From: Saccharomyces paradoxus
Taxonomy: Eukaryota > Ascomycota > Saccharomycetes > Saccharomycetales > Saccharomycetaceae
Direction: 5' to 3'
Assembly (NCBI RefSeq): GCF_002079055.1
Contig: NC_047499.1
Coordinates: 434,001 to 498,000 of the forward strand
DNA: 64,000 nt
Below are positions 22,636 to 32,294 of the stretch, piece after piece. Each line of letters opens with the position of its first letter. The first letter of the stretch is position 1. The position numbers and the translations under genes are program-made. A model generated the notes under the pieces. It did not search any database and had not been told where the DNA came from. It saw only the letters and a program-made list of their open reading frames with translations.

Positions 22636-23675
22636 ATTTCTTATTCCGGTACTATACTAGACGCCTCTGCCGTATACACTATCCCAAGGACTCAGCAGCT
22701 GCTTTCTGTTCTTTTTTTTGAATTATCTTTGTTCCTCTTTTCCTCCTCTGTTTAGCTAATTGGAGAGAACTGTAAACTTGTATCTATACGGTCCAGTTGT
22801 GACTTGTACGAACGCGTATTGTATCCAGGAAGAAATAATGATGTAACTCGCTTACGAAGCTTAAGAAAAGGGCAAAAAAATGTGTCCCCCTAACTGCGAA
22901 AGTGAGAGAAAAAAAAAGAAAATGGGTTGAATTTACACAGTTTTGAGTATGATTAACTTCTACGACAGAAACTGGAGAATAGCAAGGAGGATATACTGGG
23001 CATCACCCAGATCTTCCTTTCGCGGCTCACATATCTATTTATATATAGTCTATACGTAAATAAAAATGTATATATATTGTAAATTTTAGCCATTAAGCTT
23101 TTTCTTTTTTTTTTCCACGCCTTCACCCTGTGAGGCGAATGAGGTTAACTTTTCCCTTTTACGGGACTAGGTAAGGCTCCCCATGGCTGAGCCCGCGCAA
23201 GGAATTCCAGGATCATCCGCGGAAGAAATGAGCTGCTCCCGGCCCAGACTAGGCAAGCAAAGTGCAACAGACAGAAAAGCGAATCTTTCCTTCTAGGCAA
23301 TGCAAGGGTCCTTTGCCGTTTGGCGAAATTCCGGTAAGCTCGACTTGCGCCCCGCGGGCTGCGCTTTGATACCCGCGGGTATAAGCGTCCGTCCTTCGGG
23401 CGGCGGCAGGTCGGCCTTTGATCTCAATTCCGTAGACGAGAACTTTGACGATGCTGTAAAAGAAAAAGAACAAGCAACATTATAAATCGTGTGAAAGTTG
23501 TAAAAAGAAGTGGGTCTCCGCGGTCACTCTGCTTATCTGCAGTCCCTCTTGTCCCGGCTGATCACAATAGCGACGGGATGCGTGTCGCAGTCTAGTTAAA
23601 CTAGTCTTTTTGAAAATAGTGAGCTCTTGCGGCTATACCTGTGGAATTCGCCCGGCTCGGCTCGGCTTGCTTCGG
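22636..23675. other. LAF1 upstream / YPK2 downstream region with GC-rich island
   Basis: About 1 kb. The left half is LAF1 promoter-type AT-rich DNA. From 23130 to about 23430 the base composition turns GC-rich, with CCCGCGGG words at 23351-23358 and 23372-23379, the second inside a perfect 14-bp palindrome (23369-23382). Short open frames here (for example 23300-23485, 61 codons from an ATG) look fortuitous. S. cerevisiae has only a dubious ORF, YMR103C, in this interval. Confidence 0.55.
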
Positions 23676-25709
23676 CTAACTAAGGCTTCTCCCCTGCGAA
23701 AGGGAGTCACCCAACTGTTCGTCACCAATATACGTCCAGCCACCAAATTGCTTTTGAATACTTGCGCTTAAGTACTCGTCCACTACACTGTCGATTGGCT
23801 TTTCCTTAGTGAACTCTTGGTCAAAATTTGCAGTATCTACTTCGCTCTTAACAAGTGGCTTATAAGGCGGAATGTAGCCCTTCAGAAGTAGCTTTTTCCA
23901 TGAGATATCTTTGAAGAAGGGATGGTTACGGATTTCATCTGTGCCGTTAACGCCGAGTCTTCTATTTGGGTCTCTGCTTAAGAGACCGATTAATAAATCT
24001 TTAGCCGCAGGATCAAATCCATCAGGAAATAGTAATGGCTGCTGCAGAATTTTCTTGTACATCACAGGGACGTTTTCATCATAGTATGGCGGTAACCCTG
24101 TCATCATCTCATATAATAAAATACCTAATGTCCACCAGTCAACGGTTTTAGTATAGCCCTGCCCCAACAAGATTTCTGGTGCCAAATATTCGGGAGTACC
24201 ACAGAAAGTATCTGTTTTATCGTTATCTTTCATATTCAGCTTGCAAAGTCCAAAATCGCACAGTGCAATATGTCCTTGGTAATCCAATAGAATGTTCTCC
24301 GGCTTCAGGTCACGATAAATGACGTCAAGCTTGTGTAATGAATCGAGAGCACACAACAGTTCTGCAATATAAAACCGGGACCGTGCTAGACTGAATCGTC
24401 CTTCGTGTTGTAAGTGGTAGAAGAGTTCACCGCCATTGATAAAAGCCAGTACTAGGTACAACTTCTCCGGAGATTGAAAAGAGAACTTCAGTGGAACAAT
24501 AAACGGGCAGTCGACTCTTGCTAGGACTGTCCTCTCCGCTAAAGTATGCGTCACTTCACTTTTCGACACGATATATGCCTTTCTCAACGCTTTCAAAGCG
24601 TAGATCTTTTGTGTATCCTTTTTCCTTACTTGCATCACTTTGCCGAACGAACCCCTTCCGATAACCTTCAACAGATCAAAGTCGTCAATGGAGAGAGGTT
24701 TGTTTTTAGAAGGTTTGTAGTCCACAGTTATATTCAATTTACCATATCCTCTCTCTAAAGAAATCCAATGGTGATTGTATAGTCTTATTTGGGCTGCAGA
24801 ATCGATTTTCAAATTTAATGGTAAATGGAAGGAGTCCAAATGGATATCCCGATTTGTATTAATTTTTTTCAAAATCTCTTTTAGTGCTTCATCTTGTTCC
24901 CCGATCTCCTGTTGCCAGTTTTTAGAGGGTAAAAGTAAAGATGGAATTCTTGCAAAAACATCGATTTTTAAAAAATTCAATTTTCTTGTTACATCAAATG
25001 TCGATATTTTATTAAATATTGGTTGCTCCATCGTCCCCATATCAGGGCTAATAGTAGTAATGGAGTTATCAAATTCGATCGTAAAATAAAGCAACGGGCT
25101 TGAATTTGCTGATCCAGGTAATAATATAGTTGAGGGAATGAATTTGGTAGCAAAAGCTCTATCTACCAAACCTTCCTCTGCTGAATCTTGGTCTACTCTC
25201 TTGTAACGTGGCAACTGTTGCATTATGGTTGCAATTTCCGAGGCTTTATCGGGCGATGAGCTAAGGACACCAGAACTTAGTAGTTTTTGCAAAATAGTAG
25301 CATTAGAGGTGATTGGGAAGGGAAGAGTAAAGTCTTTACCAGAATACACTTTTACCGTCATCAATCCGGATTCTGAGCTCTGTATCTTCGCCTCTGTAGA
25401 CGATTGACTACCTTTCCTTTCGAAAGCGTCAGAATTGTCATTTTCCCCTCCCGATGGGTTCTTGAAGGATGCATCATTACGTAATTTTGGAGAACTTAAA
25501 GAAGTGGGCAGAGTTTCATTTGTGTTGATCTTTCTTATATGGTGTTCGCGTTCATCGTTGTGGTTCTTTGGGCTACCGTCGTGATGCTTTTCTCCATGGT
25601 GGAAATGAAAGAGACCATTACCCCACGATTTTTCATTTTCGTCTTCACTATTTCCATCATCCTCTTTGGATTTCCCCAATTTGAACTTAGATATTCGCCA
25701 CGAATGCAT
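23676..25709 (-). CDS. YPK2: AGC-family protein kinase Ypk2 (SGK-like, TORC2 effector)
   Basis: The 677-residue protein has a disordered N-terminus, a C2-like region at about residues 110-330, then a kinase domain from about 345. The glycine loop is GRGSFGKV, the catalytic loop YRDLKPEN, the magnesium motif CDFG, and the activation-loop PDK1 site lies in TFCGTPEYLAPE (about Thr501). The hydrophobic motif FGGWTYIGDEQ near residue 659 holds the TORC2-phosphorylated Thr. All catalytic residues are present. Ypk2 and its paralogue Ypk1 act under TORC2 and Pkh1/2 in sphingolipid and actin control. Length equals the reference. Confidence 0.98.
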   Translation of the reverse strand: MHSWRISKFKLGKSKEDDGNSEDENEKSWGNGLFHFHHGEKHHDGSPKNHNDEREHHIRKINTNETLPTSLSSPKLRNDASFKNPSGGENDNSDAFERKGSQSSTEAKIQSSESGLMTVKVYSGKDFTLPFPITSNATILQKLLSSGVLSSSPDKASEIATIMQQLPRYKRVDQDSAEEGLVDRAFATKFIPSTILLPGSANSSPLLYFTIEFDNSITTISPDMGTMEQPIFNKISTFDVTRKLNFLKIDVFARIPSLLLPSKNWQQEIGEQDEALKEILKKINTNRDIHLDSFHLPLNLKIDSAAQIRLYNHHWISLERGYGKLNITVDYKPSKNKPLSIDDFDLLKVIGRGSFGKVMQVRKKDTQKIYALKALRKAYIVSKSEVTHTLAERTVLARVDCPFIVPLKFSFQSPEKLYLVLAFINGGELFYHLQHEGRFSLARSRFYIAELLCALDSLHKLDVIYRDLKPENILLDYQGHIALCDFGLCKLNMKDNDKTDTFCGTPEYLAPEILLGQGYTKTVDWWTLGILLYEMMTGLPPYYDENVPVMYKKILQQPLLFPDGFDPAAKDLLIGLLSRDPNRRLGVNGTDEIRNHPFFKDISWKKLLLKGYIPPYKPLVKSEVDTANFDQEFTKEKPIDSVVDEYLSASIQKQFGGWTYIGDEQLGDSLSQGRSLS

Positions 25710-26148
25710 GTTATTATATGTATATTTATATATGTGATGATTTAACCTGCAGAAGTGCCTCTGGTTTTAGGCCACGTTGGCGGAACTTTATCATTTCATT
25801 TATAAATCTAAGGATGACTACCATTTTACAGATTTCTCGAGGGAAATATAATAAAAAACTCGGGGTAGGTAATCTGAATTCGGGGATACGCTAAATTGGG
25901 AAATTTTTCGTAAAATAGATATAATTAGAAACAACGAACATGAAGAATATATTGAGATAACCTAAGGCATTCTACTCCTTGAGAAAAAAGAACTCAAAAA
26001 CCTATGCAATTGTTTGCTAAAATGTTGAAGTATGGATCTATTAAGTATATAAAAGTATGTGTTCAAAAAATCGAAATTTTCTTTTTCCTTTACCGTTAAT
26101 ATTCATTAAAAAAGGTGGAAGTCATCAAGCCATTAGTGAATGTTCGCT
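25710..26148. other. YPK2 promoter / PGM2 3' region
   Basis: This 439-bp AT-rich gap between tandem minus-strand genes shows no additional coding or RNA gene that I can support. Confidence 0.4.
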
Positions 26149-27858
26149 TTAAGTACGAACAGTTGGTTCCTCAGTTCCTAAAACCTGCTTGAAATTCAAA
26201 AACTTGATGACCGAGTTTATAATTGGCTTCAAGTATTCTTCAGCAGTCTTATGGTATTGGGATTTATCGTCACAATACTTTTCAATGTACAATCTAATGG
26301 TAGCGCCTGAAGAACCTGTACCGGACAACCTTAAGACGAATCTTGCACCATTAGATAGCTTGACGTATAAACCTTGATGGTCAGAAACAGAACCGTCCAA
26401 ATCAGTGTATGAAAAATCCCCACAGTCAGTGACTTTGAGAGATTCATCGGCTGGGAAGGCAGAATTGATCACACCGGATTTGGTAACATAAGCTCTCAAT
26501 TGGTCGACAATCTTGTTAGCTTTTCCTGTTTCAACTTTCTCAAAATCATAACGAGTGAAGAAAGTACGGCCATACTTGGCCCAGAATTCGTTCTGTATCG
26601 TCTTGATAGAAGCTTCGTTCTCTGGATGATGCTTGTTGTAAATGGCCAAAATGTTCAACCATGCCATGATGGCCCAAACACCGTCCTTTTCTCTTACGTG
26701 GTTAGAACCAGTACCAAATGATTCTTCACCACAGATAGATAATTTCTTAGCGTCGAACAAGGCACAGAAAAATTTCCAGCCCGTTGGAACTTCGTAACAA
26801 TTTAGACCGTGGGCCTTGGCAACACGGTCAATGGCTCCTGACGTAGGGAATGAACGGGCCAAACCATATATACCTTGCTTGGCAAAATATGGAATTTCAG
26901 CAGCGTATTCAGCGATAATTGCGACGGAGTCACCTGGAGAGACGAAAGATGGGCCATAACCGTAAATCATATTTCTATCACCGTCACCATCAGAAGCAGC
27001 ACCAAACTCAATCTTTTCGCGATCTACTCTTTTAACTAATGAACTGGCATACGTTAGGTTTGGATCTGGATGCATACCACCAAAATCTGGAGAAGGATGC
27101 CAGTTTTGTAGAACCTCATCCGCTGGTAAACCGAATTCGTCAACGAAAATAGCCTTACCGTATGGTCCAGTCACACCGTTCATACTATCAAACAATAACT
27201 TCCAATTCTTAGTAGAGCGTTGATTATCAATAAATTTTTTGATTAAGTTGAAATCGAAAATTTTCTTCAAGAAATCAACATAATCTTTTGTAATATCAAT
27301 AATGTCAACCAGTAATGGACCGTACTTCTTGTTCTTACCTATCGTACCCAAGTCTAGTTCTGGGAAGTCTTTGATAATCTTATAACTGGTTAGCTTTTTG
27401 GAAATGTCCCAAATAGCATTTGTGACGGACTCAGGAGCAGGACCCCCATTGGATAAATTGTACTTAATACCCATGTCATTTTCTGGACCACCTGGATTAT
27501 GTGAGGCAGTTAAGATAATACCACCAGTACACTTCTCCTCATACGTTCTCATGATGTGGGAAGCGGCTGGTGTAGACAGAAGACCATGTTGGCCAATGAC
27601 CAATTTTTTAATACCGTTGGCAGCGCCGATAGCAGCAATCTTATGAAGAATGACATCGTTGTAGTAACGCCCATCACCACCGACAACAAGAGTGGCACCT
27701 TTAGAACCCTCTGGAATAGCTTCCATGATCGACTGAATGAAATTTTCCGTGTAGTTAGGTTGGTCTTTGAAGACCTTTGTCTTCTTACGCAAACCAGAGG
27801 TACCGGGCTTCTGATCTTCATATGGTTTAGTGGGAACCGTTTCGATTTGAAATGACAT
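26149..27858 (-). CDS. PGM2: Phosphoglucomutase 2
   Basis: The 569-residue alpha-D-phosphohexomutase interconverts glucose 1-phosphate and glucose 6-phosphate in the cytosol, feeding galactose, glycogen, trehalose and UDP-glucose metabolism. The catalytic phosphoserine is Ser119 in LTASHNPGG, the metal-binding loop is DGDGDRN, the sugar-binding loop is CGEESFGTG, and the phosphate-binding motif near the C-terminus is RLSGTGSSG. All are intact and the length equals S. cerevisiae Pgm2. The upstream region contains five STRE cores, matching the known Msn2/Msn4 stress induction of PGM2. Confidence 0.98.
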   Translation of the reverse strand: MSFQIETVPTKPYEDQKPGTSGLRKKTKVFKDQPNYTENFIQSIMEAIPEGSKGATLVVGGDGRYYNDVILHKIAAIGAANGIKKLVIGQHGLLSTPAASHIMRTYEEKCTGGIILTASHNPGGPENDMGIKYNLSNGGPAPESVTNAIWDISKKLTSYKIIKDFPELDLGTIGKNKKYGPLLVDIIDITKDYVDFLKKIFDFNLIKKFIDNQRSTKNWKLLFDSMNGVTGPYGKAIFVDEFGLPADEVLQNWHPSPDFGGMHPDPNLTYASSLVKRVDREKIEFGAASDGDGDRNMIYGYGPSFVSPGDSVAIIAEYAAEIPYFAKQGIYGLARSFPTSGAIDRVAKAHGLNCYEVPTGWKFFCALFDAKKLSICGEESFGTGSNHVREKDGVWAIMAWLNILAIYNKHHPENEASIKTIQNEFWAKYGRTFFTRYDFEKVETGKANKIVDQLRAYVTKSGVINSAFPADESLKVTDCGDFSYTDLDGSVSDHQGLYVKLSNGARFVLRLSGTGSSGATIRLYIEKYCDDKSQYHKTAEEYLKPIINSVIKFLNFKQVLGTEEPTVRT

Positions 27859-28070
27859 GTTCTATTAACTTTTGTTACTTTTTTTTTTACTGAGAAAGAT
27901 TGGTTTGATCTTCTTTTACTATCCTATTGAATAAGTAGTGTTAAGAAAGGACAAAGAATACAATCCTCGAAAATAAAACAATCTTAGCGGTACCTTTTTA
28001 TATTTCGCACATTGTTCGGACGGCAGTCATCCAGATCCTGAAAGAATCAACTATTTTTTACACTTTCTAA

Positions 28071-28262
28071 CCCCTGTCTGTTCCTGGAACTGCACATAAT
28101 AAAAGTATAACGTCCCCCTTCACGTAAGTTCCCCACGAAAAGTAGCGCGCGACACCACCCCTTTTCGTGAGCCCCGCGCTTCTCTTCACTGAGCCTAAGT
28201 TCGGCCTCTCCCCCTAGAAAGTACAACCTGGCCCTGTCGCCCTTAGCTCTTAAGCTCAGGGG
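28071..28262. promoter_or_regulatory. STRE cluster upstream of PGM2
   Basis: CCCCT occurs at 28071-28075, 28115-28119, 28158-28162 and 28211-28215, and AGGGG at 28258-28262, about 210-400 bp before the PGM2 ATG. CCCCT/AGGGG is the Msn2/Msn4 stress response element. Five cores in under 200 bp is a strong cluster. Binding itself is inferred. Confidence 0.7.
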
Positions 28263-28268
28263 CGACAG
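28234..28268. repeat. Imperfect inverted repeat in the PGM2 promoter
   Basis: CTGTCGCCC at 28234-28242 is matched by its exact reverse complement GGGCGACAG at 28260-28268, and the inner AGCT words extend the pairing to a near-complete hairpin. A further GGCGACAG copy occurs near 28380. The region is unusually GC-rich for this genome. Confidence 0.65.
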
Positions 28269-28553
28269 CGTGTGTTGAGATTAAAGAATTGCTCGACCTC
28301 AACGGATGATACTATGTCTTTGGTACGTACAGGGAACGTCACCTGCCCACGTTTTACTGTTGTTGCACTTATTCGGAACGGCGACAGGGGGGAAGATGTA
28401 AAGGAGCAGAAGCGACCTGCATGGCTAACAATAATGGTACAAGGAAACAATGCCATCAGTTATATGACAATTATGTATCCGCTATTATTTATTCTTTTTC
28501 TTTTCCCGTGGCGATGTGAACACATATCAAAGGATTTTAGGCGCTCTTAAGCT

Positions 28554-30434
28554 CTACTCATGTTTCGGCCCCTTACTGTGTTGTTCGCCGCGCCTTAATA
28601 GGGTTTCTAAGTCTGGGATTTTTTCTCTCTCGAGCTCAGTTCTTAGTTCAGAGGCGAGTTTTAATTTGTCTACTTTCTTGATTTGAAGAAGTTCAACCAG
28701 TTTTGCGCTATCAAATCTCTTGTGCATATAAGGACTTATTTTGTTCTTCAATGAATCTGGAAGCTCTGGGATTTCAAATTCCTTGGAATCGTTAATCATC
28801 AACTGGTGAATCCATTCCAATAGTACCTGTTGTTGCCTGTAGATAAAAACCGTAGGTATCCTAAGAGGATCCCTTTTGTTTGCCTCTTGTTCTTTATTTA
28901 AAGAGGGAAGTGGGAGAGTGGTGTCTGTCGTTACTTCACCTATGGGTTGATAGTAGTTGCCTAATGGAATCTCTGGTAGCTCATCTGTATCCATTGAATC
29001 TACAAATTGTTCCATAAGGTCATCGATTTGATGCCCGTCTGTTTCCTTTTTTAGCGGCGCTCCGGATGTAGTTGTTCTATTCAAAAGTTTTGGGAAATCG
29101 GTTACCCTTTCGTCTTCCGCAAATGGTAATCTACACAAGGTAAGGCTCTTAACAAATTTCTTCTCGGAATTAATGTTACTGTGCCCAATTAGAACGGGAC
29201 ACAATGCGCACATATTCACTTCACTGTCTTTCTTGCTCACGTATCTTGCAACGGCAATTTTCCTATTCTCTAGCATAACGTCCACTAGGGCACTGAAGGC
29301 CATGGAGTCAGATAGACAACCAAGTCTTGTATCTGCGGTAATGAAGGAAGATTCCGACGTCAAAAAGTACCTTGGAAGAGCTTCTCTATCCAAAAATCCT
29401 CTTAAATCCAACCCGGGAAAGGATTCATATACAGTTTGGTCGACTAGAATGGACGGTAGCACAACGTAATCTGCACCATAACGGTATGCCTTCGTTACAG
29501 AGTCCTTGGAGATGGTCACAGGAATATAAGAGGACTCGGACTTGTCGTCTTCATTGACATTTTTCTTATTTCCTTCGTTGTGAATTTCATATTCGATTAT
29601 AGATTTGACTCCTACATACCTTTCTTTCTTCTGGGAATCTTCAACCTCAACAACGGTTTTCCTATTTAAGCCTGAAACTGCTTTCGTAGCAGGAAATGCC
29701 TCTACTTTGATGCATAAGCAATTTTCATCTTGCACGCTACCGCTAGGATTTGACGTTTGCGTTGATAATATATCTGCTCCAAATCTAAGCTCGCCTGAGA
29801 ATACTCTTATTGGCTTAACGACAGATGTTGCTGGGGAAGTGATTTCAACAAGAAGTTCATTTATATTGTAGACTCTTGAATTCGGTATCGCTTCGACTAA
29901 CTTCAACCAGTTCGATTTTTTTCTTTCATCTCTCGTATTTTCGCCGCAATCAACCAAAATGATTCTTGTTTTTAATTCTTCCGTTAGCACATCTATTTCT
30001 TCATCAGTAATATCCAGTTCATCTAGATTATCTGTAAACACAACAATTTGTTTTAGAATTTTTCTTGCTTGAAATTGTTGTTTAATGTCTAATGAGGCAA
30101 CCAACAGGCATTGAATCATTGATTGCAAGCCTTCAACTGGACTATCATGACTGTGCTGATCACAATATTGTTTCAGGTGTTTTATAAACCCAATGGTGGC
30201 CGTTGTGGTAACAGGAGCCAAAAAGGACTGTATTTGGAACACATTTGGTATTTCCTGGGAATTTTCAGATACAGGACAATTAGCGAGATAACAGCTTATC
30301 CAATCTGTTTTCCTACTTTTTTTAGATTTGTTTAATAAAGTGTACTCTAGATACGCCATAGATTTGGAAACATTATCATTTTTCATCATTGATGGTGACA
30401 CATCCACGATGAAAGTTGTTGACTCGCTTGACAT
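28554..30434 (-). CDS. YKU80: Ku80 subunit of the Ku DNA end-binding heterodimer
   Basis: The 626-residue protein has an N-terminal von Willebrand A-like domain (TTFIVDVSPSM, residues 6-16, a MIDAS-like strand) followed by the Ku beta-barrel around residues 220-470 (SKDSVTKAYRYGADYVVL) and a helical C-terminal arm. With Yku70 it binds double-strand breaks for end joining and binds telomeres and the telomerase RNA TLC1. Length is three residues shorter than the 629 I recall for S. cerevisiae, consistent with small indels in a fast-evolving gene. The ATG at 30434 (MSSESTTF) is the expected start. Confidence 0.96.
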   Translation of the reverse strand: MSSESTTFIVDVSPSMMKNDNVSKSMAYLEYTLLNKSKKSRKTDWISCYLANCPVSENSQEIPNVFQIQSFLAPVTTTATIGFIKHLKQYCDQHSHDSPVEGLQSMIQCLLVASLDIKQQFQARKILKQIVVFTDNLDELDITDEEIDVLTEELKTRIILVDCGENTRDERKKSNWLKLVEAIPNSRVYNINELLVEITSPATSVVKPIRVFSGELRFGADILSTQTSNPSGSVQDENCLCIKVEAFPATKAVSGLNRKTVVEVEDSQKKERYVGVKSIIEYEIHNEGNKKNVNEDDKSESSYIPVTISKDSVTKAYRYGADYVVLPSILVDQTVYESFPGLDLRGFLDREALPRYFLTSESSFITADTRLGCLSDSMAFSALVDVMLENRKIAVARYVSKKDSEVNMCALCPVLIGHSNINSEKKFVKSLTLCRLPFAEDERVTDFPKLLNRTTTSGAPLKKETDGHQIDDLMEQFVDSMDTDELPEIPLGNYYQPIGEVTTDTTLPLPSLNKEQEANKRDPLRIPTVFIYRQQQVLLEWIHQLMINDSKEFEIPELPDSLKNKISPYMHKRFDSAKLVELLQIKKVDKLKLASELRTELEREKIPDLETLLRRGEQHSKGPKHE

Positions 30435-30852
30435 TATTATGATATGAGATATATTGTTTGCACTTACGTCCTGCGCTCTCGTTAATTAGGTTTCACTCTC
30501 TTGGTGATGCCCTTTTTTTTATTCATTTTTTGCATGGCAAGGAATGCCTTGACGGACATGTGGCAACCTAGTTGAAAAAATAGTCGAATGTGTCGACACT
30601 GTAAAAAGGTACTTCGGCTACTAGACTACAAACATTACCACAAGATCGGAATAGGTTACAATAAGTGTTGTCGGCTCTTGGCAATGGTAAAATGTTTTAG
30701 CGCCCTCCAACTCCCAATCTTTGGTTGAAAGTACATTAATCTATTATGAGGACTAAATTTATAGATTAGTTAGGCAAGGCCAGATGTCTTAAGTGTATAT
30801 ATTTTGAATGACAATTATGTACGCAGCAGGTTCATTTGAACTTCAAAAAAGA
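30435..30852. other. YKU80 promoter to tRNA-Lys intergenic
   Basis: 418 bp. It holds the YKU80 promoter with a short poly-T tract and the Pol III terminator T6 of the tRNA gene at 30845-30850 (read on the minus strand). No other feature is recognised. Confidence 0.4.
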
Positions 30853-30925
30853 AGCCCTGTAGGGGGCTCGAACCCCTAACCTTATGATTAAGAGTCATAC
30901 GCGCTACCGATTGCGCCAACAAGGC
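30853..30925 (-). tRNA. tK(CUU): tRNA-Lys (CTT anticodon)
   Basis: Read on the minus strand the gene begins GCCTTGTTGGCGC and ends CTACAGGGC plus discriminator T. The anticodon loop is CTCTTAA with anticodon CTT, the B box GGTTCGAGCC is intact, and there is no intron. The T-run terminator follows directly. A sigma LTR begins 16 bp upstream of its 5' end, the usual Ty3 integration point. S. cerevisiae carries tRNA-Lys(CUU) at the same locus. Confidence 0.97.
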
Positions 30926-30941
30926 TACTTATTGCTATTGG

Positions 30942-31291
30942 TGTTTTATCTCAGAATAGGATACCTCAGAATTACTAGGTTTACCAACCTAGACATAAAA
31001 CATGAAACACGTACGAAACAATAGTTCCAAAACAGACAAGATTGAGTATACTAGGCAACCTACTTGCCTCAGATGAACCAAACCAACCAGACGTATAAAT
31101 ACCTGAACAATTAGTTTAGATCCGAGATTCCGCGCTTCCACCCTTTAGTTAGATTCAGATCTTATATAGATTATATAGGATAAGTAACATTCTGTGAATC
31201 ACGTTAATAATAAGTCTGACAACAAGTTACTCTCCTAAGCGACTTTAGGATTGTCAAGACATCCGGTATTACTCGAGCCCGTAGTACAACA
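30942..31291 (+). mobile_element. Complete solo sigma LTR (Ty3 family)
   Basis: The 350-bp element runs from TGTTTTATC to GTAGTACAACA and contains the sigma body (for example TAGTTTAGATCCGAGATTCC in its middle). It is flanked by a perfect 5-bp target duplication, ATTGG at 30937-30941 and 31292-31296. It starts 16 bp from the mature 5' end of tRNA-Lys and points away from it. There is no internal Ty3 sequence, so it is a solo LTR. The intact target duplication suggests moderate age; the sequence is somewhat diverged from the S. cerevisiae sigma I remember. Confidence 0.93.
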
Positions 31292-31479
31292 ATTGGTTGT
31301 CACGTAGCGAACTTGATTATCTAAGTGTTAAACGAACTTCAGATCTAAACTTAAACTACTTCTATTTCTATATATATCTCATCTTGGATTGTAGTTTCCT
31401 AGAGTGCTAGTATTTATATATGTTGATTTAATACTGTTTGAGACAGACAATGTGTCTTCGGTCGTTTCAGATGTAATTG

Positions 31480-31503
31480 GCGATTACCCTTTTAAGTAAT
31501 CGC
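31480..31503. repeat. Short perfect hairpin between sigma and delta LTRs
   Basis: GCGATTAC at 31480-31487 is followed after 8 bp by its reverse complement GTAATCGC at 31496-31503. It lies in 226 bp of otherwise unassigned DNA between the two LTRs. Confidence 0.55.
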
Positions 31504-31517
31504 TAGCGTTTCATCTG

Positions 31518-31848
31518 TGAGAATTTGGTGAATAATTAGATAATTGTTGGGATTCCATTGTTACTAAAGGCTATAATATTAGGTATACAGAATATACTAG
31601 AAGTTCTCCTCCAGGATATAGGAATCCACAAAAGGGAATCGATAGTTCTACATAGTGTTATTACCTTATCTTCTTTCCTTTTATATGTTGTCATTCATTA
31701 TCCTATTACATTATCGATCCTTGCGTTTCAGCTTCCATTAGATTGGACGACTGTTTCTCAATCTTTATGTCGTCCTCTTACACCGCATATGATAATATAC
31801 TAGAAACATGTACTACTAAATAGATGATATTAGAATTTCATTCCAACG
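31518..31848 (-). mobile_element. Solo delta LTR (Ty1/Ty2 family), minus orientation
   Basis: The element starts TGAGAATTTGGTG and ends TTTCATTCCAAC, the reverse complement of a full delta LTR (about 331 bp). No matching flanking 5-mers remain and it is diverged, so it is an old solo LTR. It lies head to head with the next delta, with a 23-bp spacer. Confidence 0.88.
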
Positions 31849-31871
31849 GTGATGGTCATTGTGATCCTATT

Positions 31872-32112
31872 TGTTGGAATAACAATCAACTATCATCCAT
31901 TCACTGGTATTGATATTACCGGTATATTATCATATAGGGTGTAGGAAGATGGCATAAATATTGAGAAACGGCCATCGAATGTAGTGGAAGTTGACACACA
32001 AAGATTGAATATGTAATAGGATAATGAACGGCAACGTATAAAATGAAAGAAGAAGTAATATCGTTATTATGTAAAATTATTCATGTCCTTTTGTGGACTC
32101 TAAGATCCTTTA
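31872..32112 (+). mobile_element. Partial delta LTR (Ty1/Ty2 family), plus orientation
   Basis: It begins TGTTGGAATAACAATCAAC, the canonical delta left end, and is recognisable to about 32112, where similarity fades, so it is shortened on its right side. It looks old. With the preceding minus-strand delta it forms a large imperfect inverted repeat. Confidence 0.82.
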
Positions 32113-32294
32113 AAATTTAAACGACCGGGGGACGAGATTTCTCTAATAGTTTCTATACTCATGGAAAATGCAACCGATGGGCATTATAAGCCTTGGCGGT
32201 TATGTGGCATGGTTATTAACCAAAAAATGCCCGCCTATCACAAACTGCTGTTCAACAAATACTGTTGTAATGAAGACGGTTCAACTGTACAAAA

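Noticed and set aside
23300-23485. 61-codon ORF in the GC-rich island
   Set aside because: The high GC content removes stop codons by chance; no known motif is seen, and the palindromes suggest regulatory DNA instead.
30942-32112. Possible full-length Ty element between sigma and delta LTRs
   Set aside because: Only LTR sequence is present, of two different families and mixed orientation; no gag, protease, reverse transcriptase or integrase coding sequence is seen.
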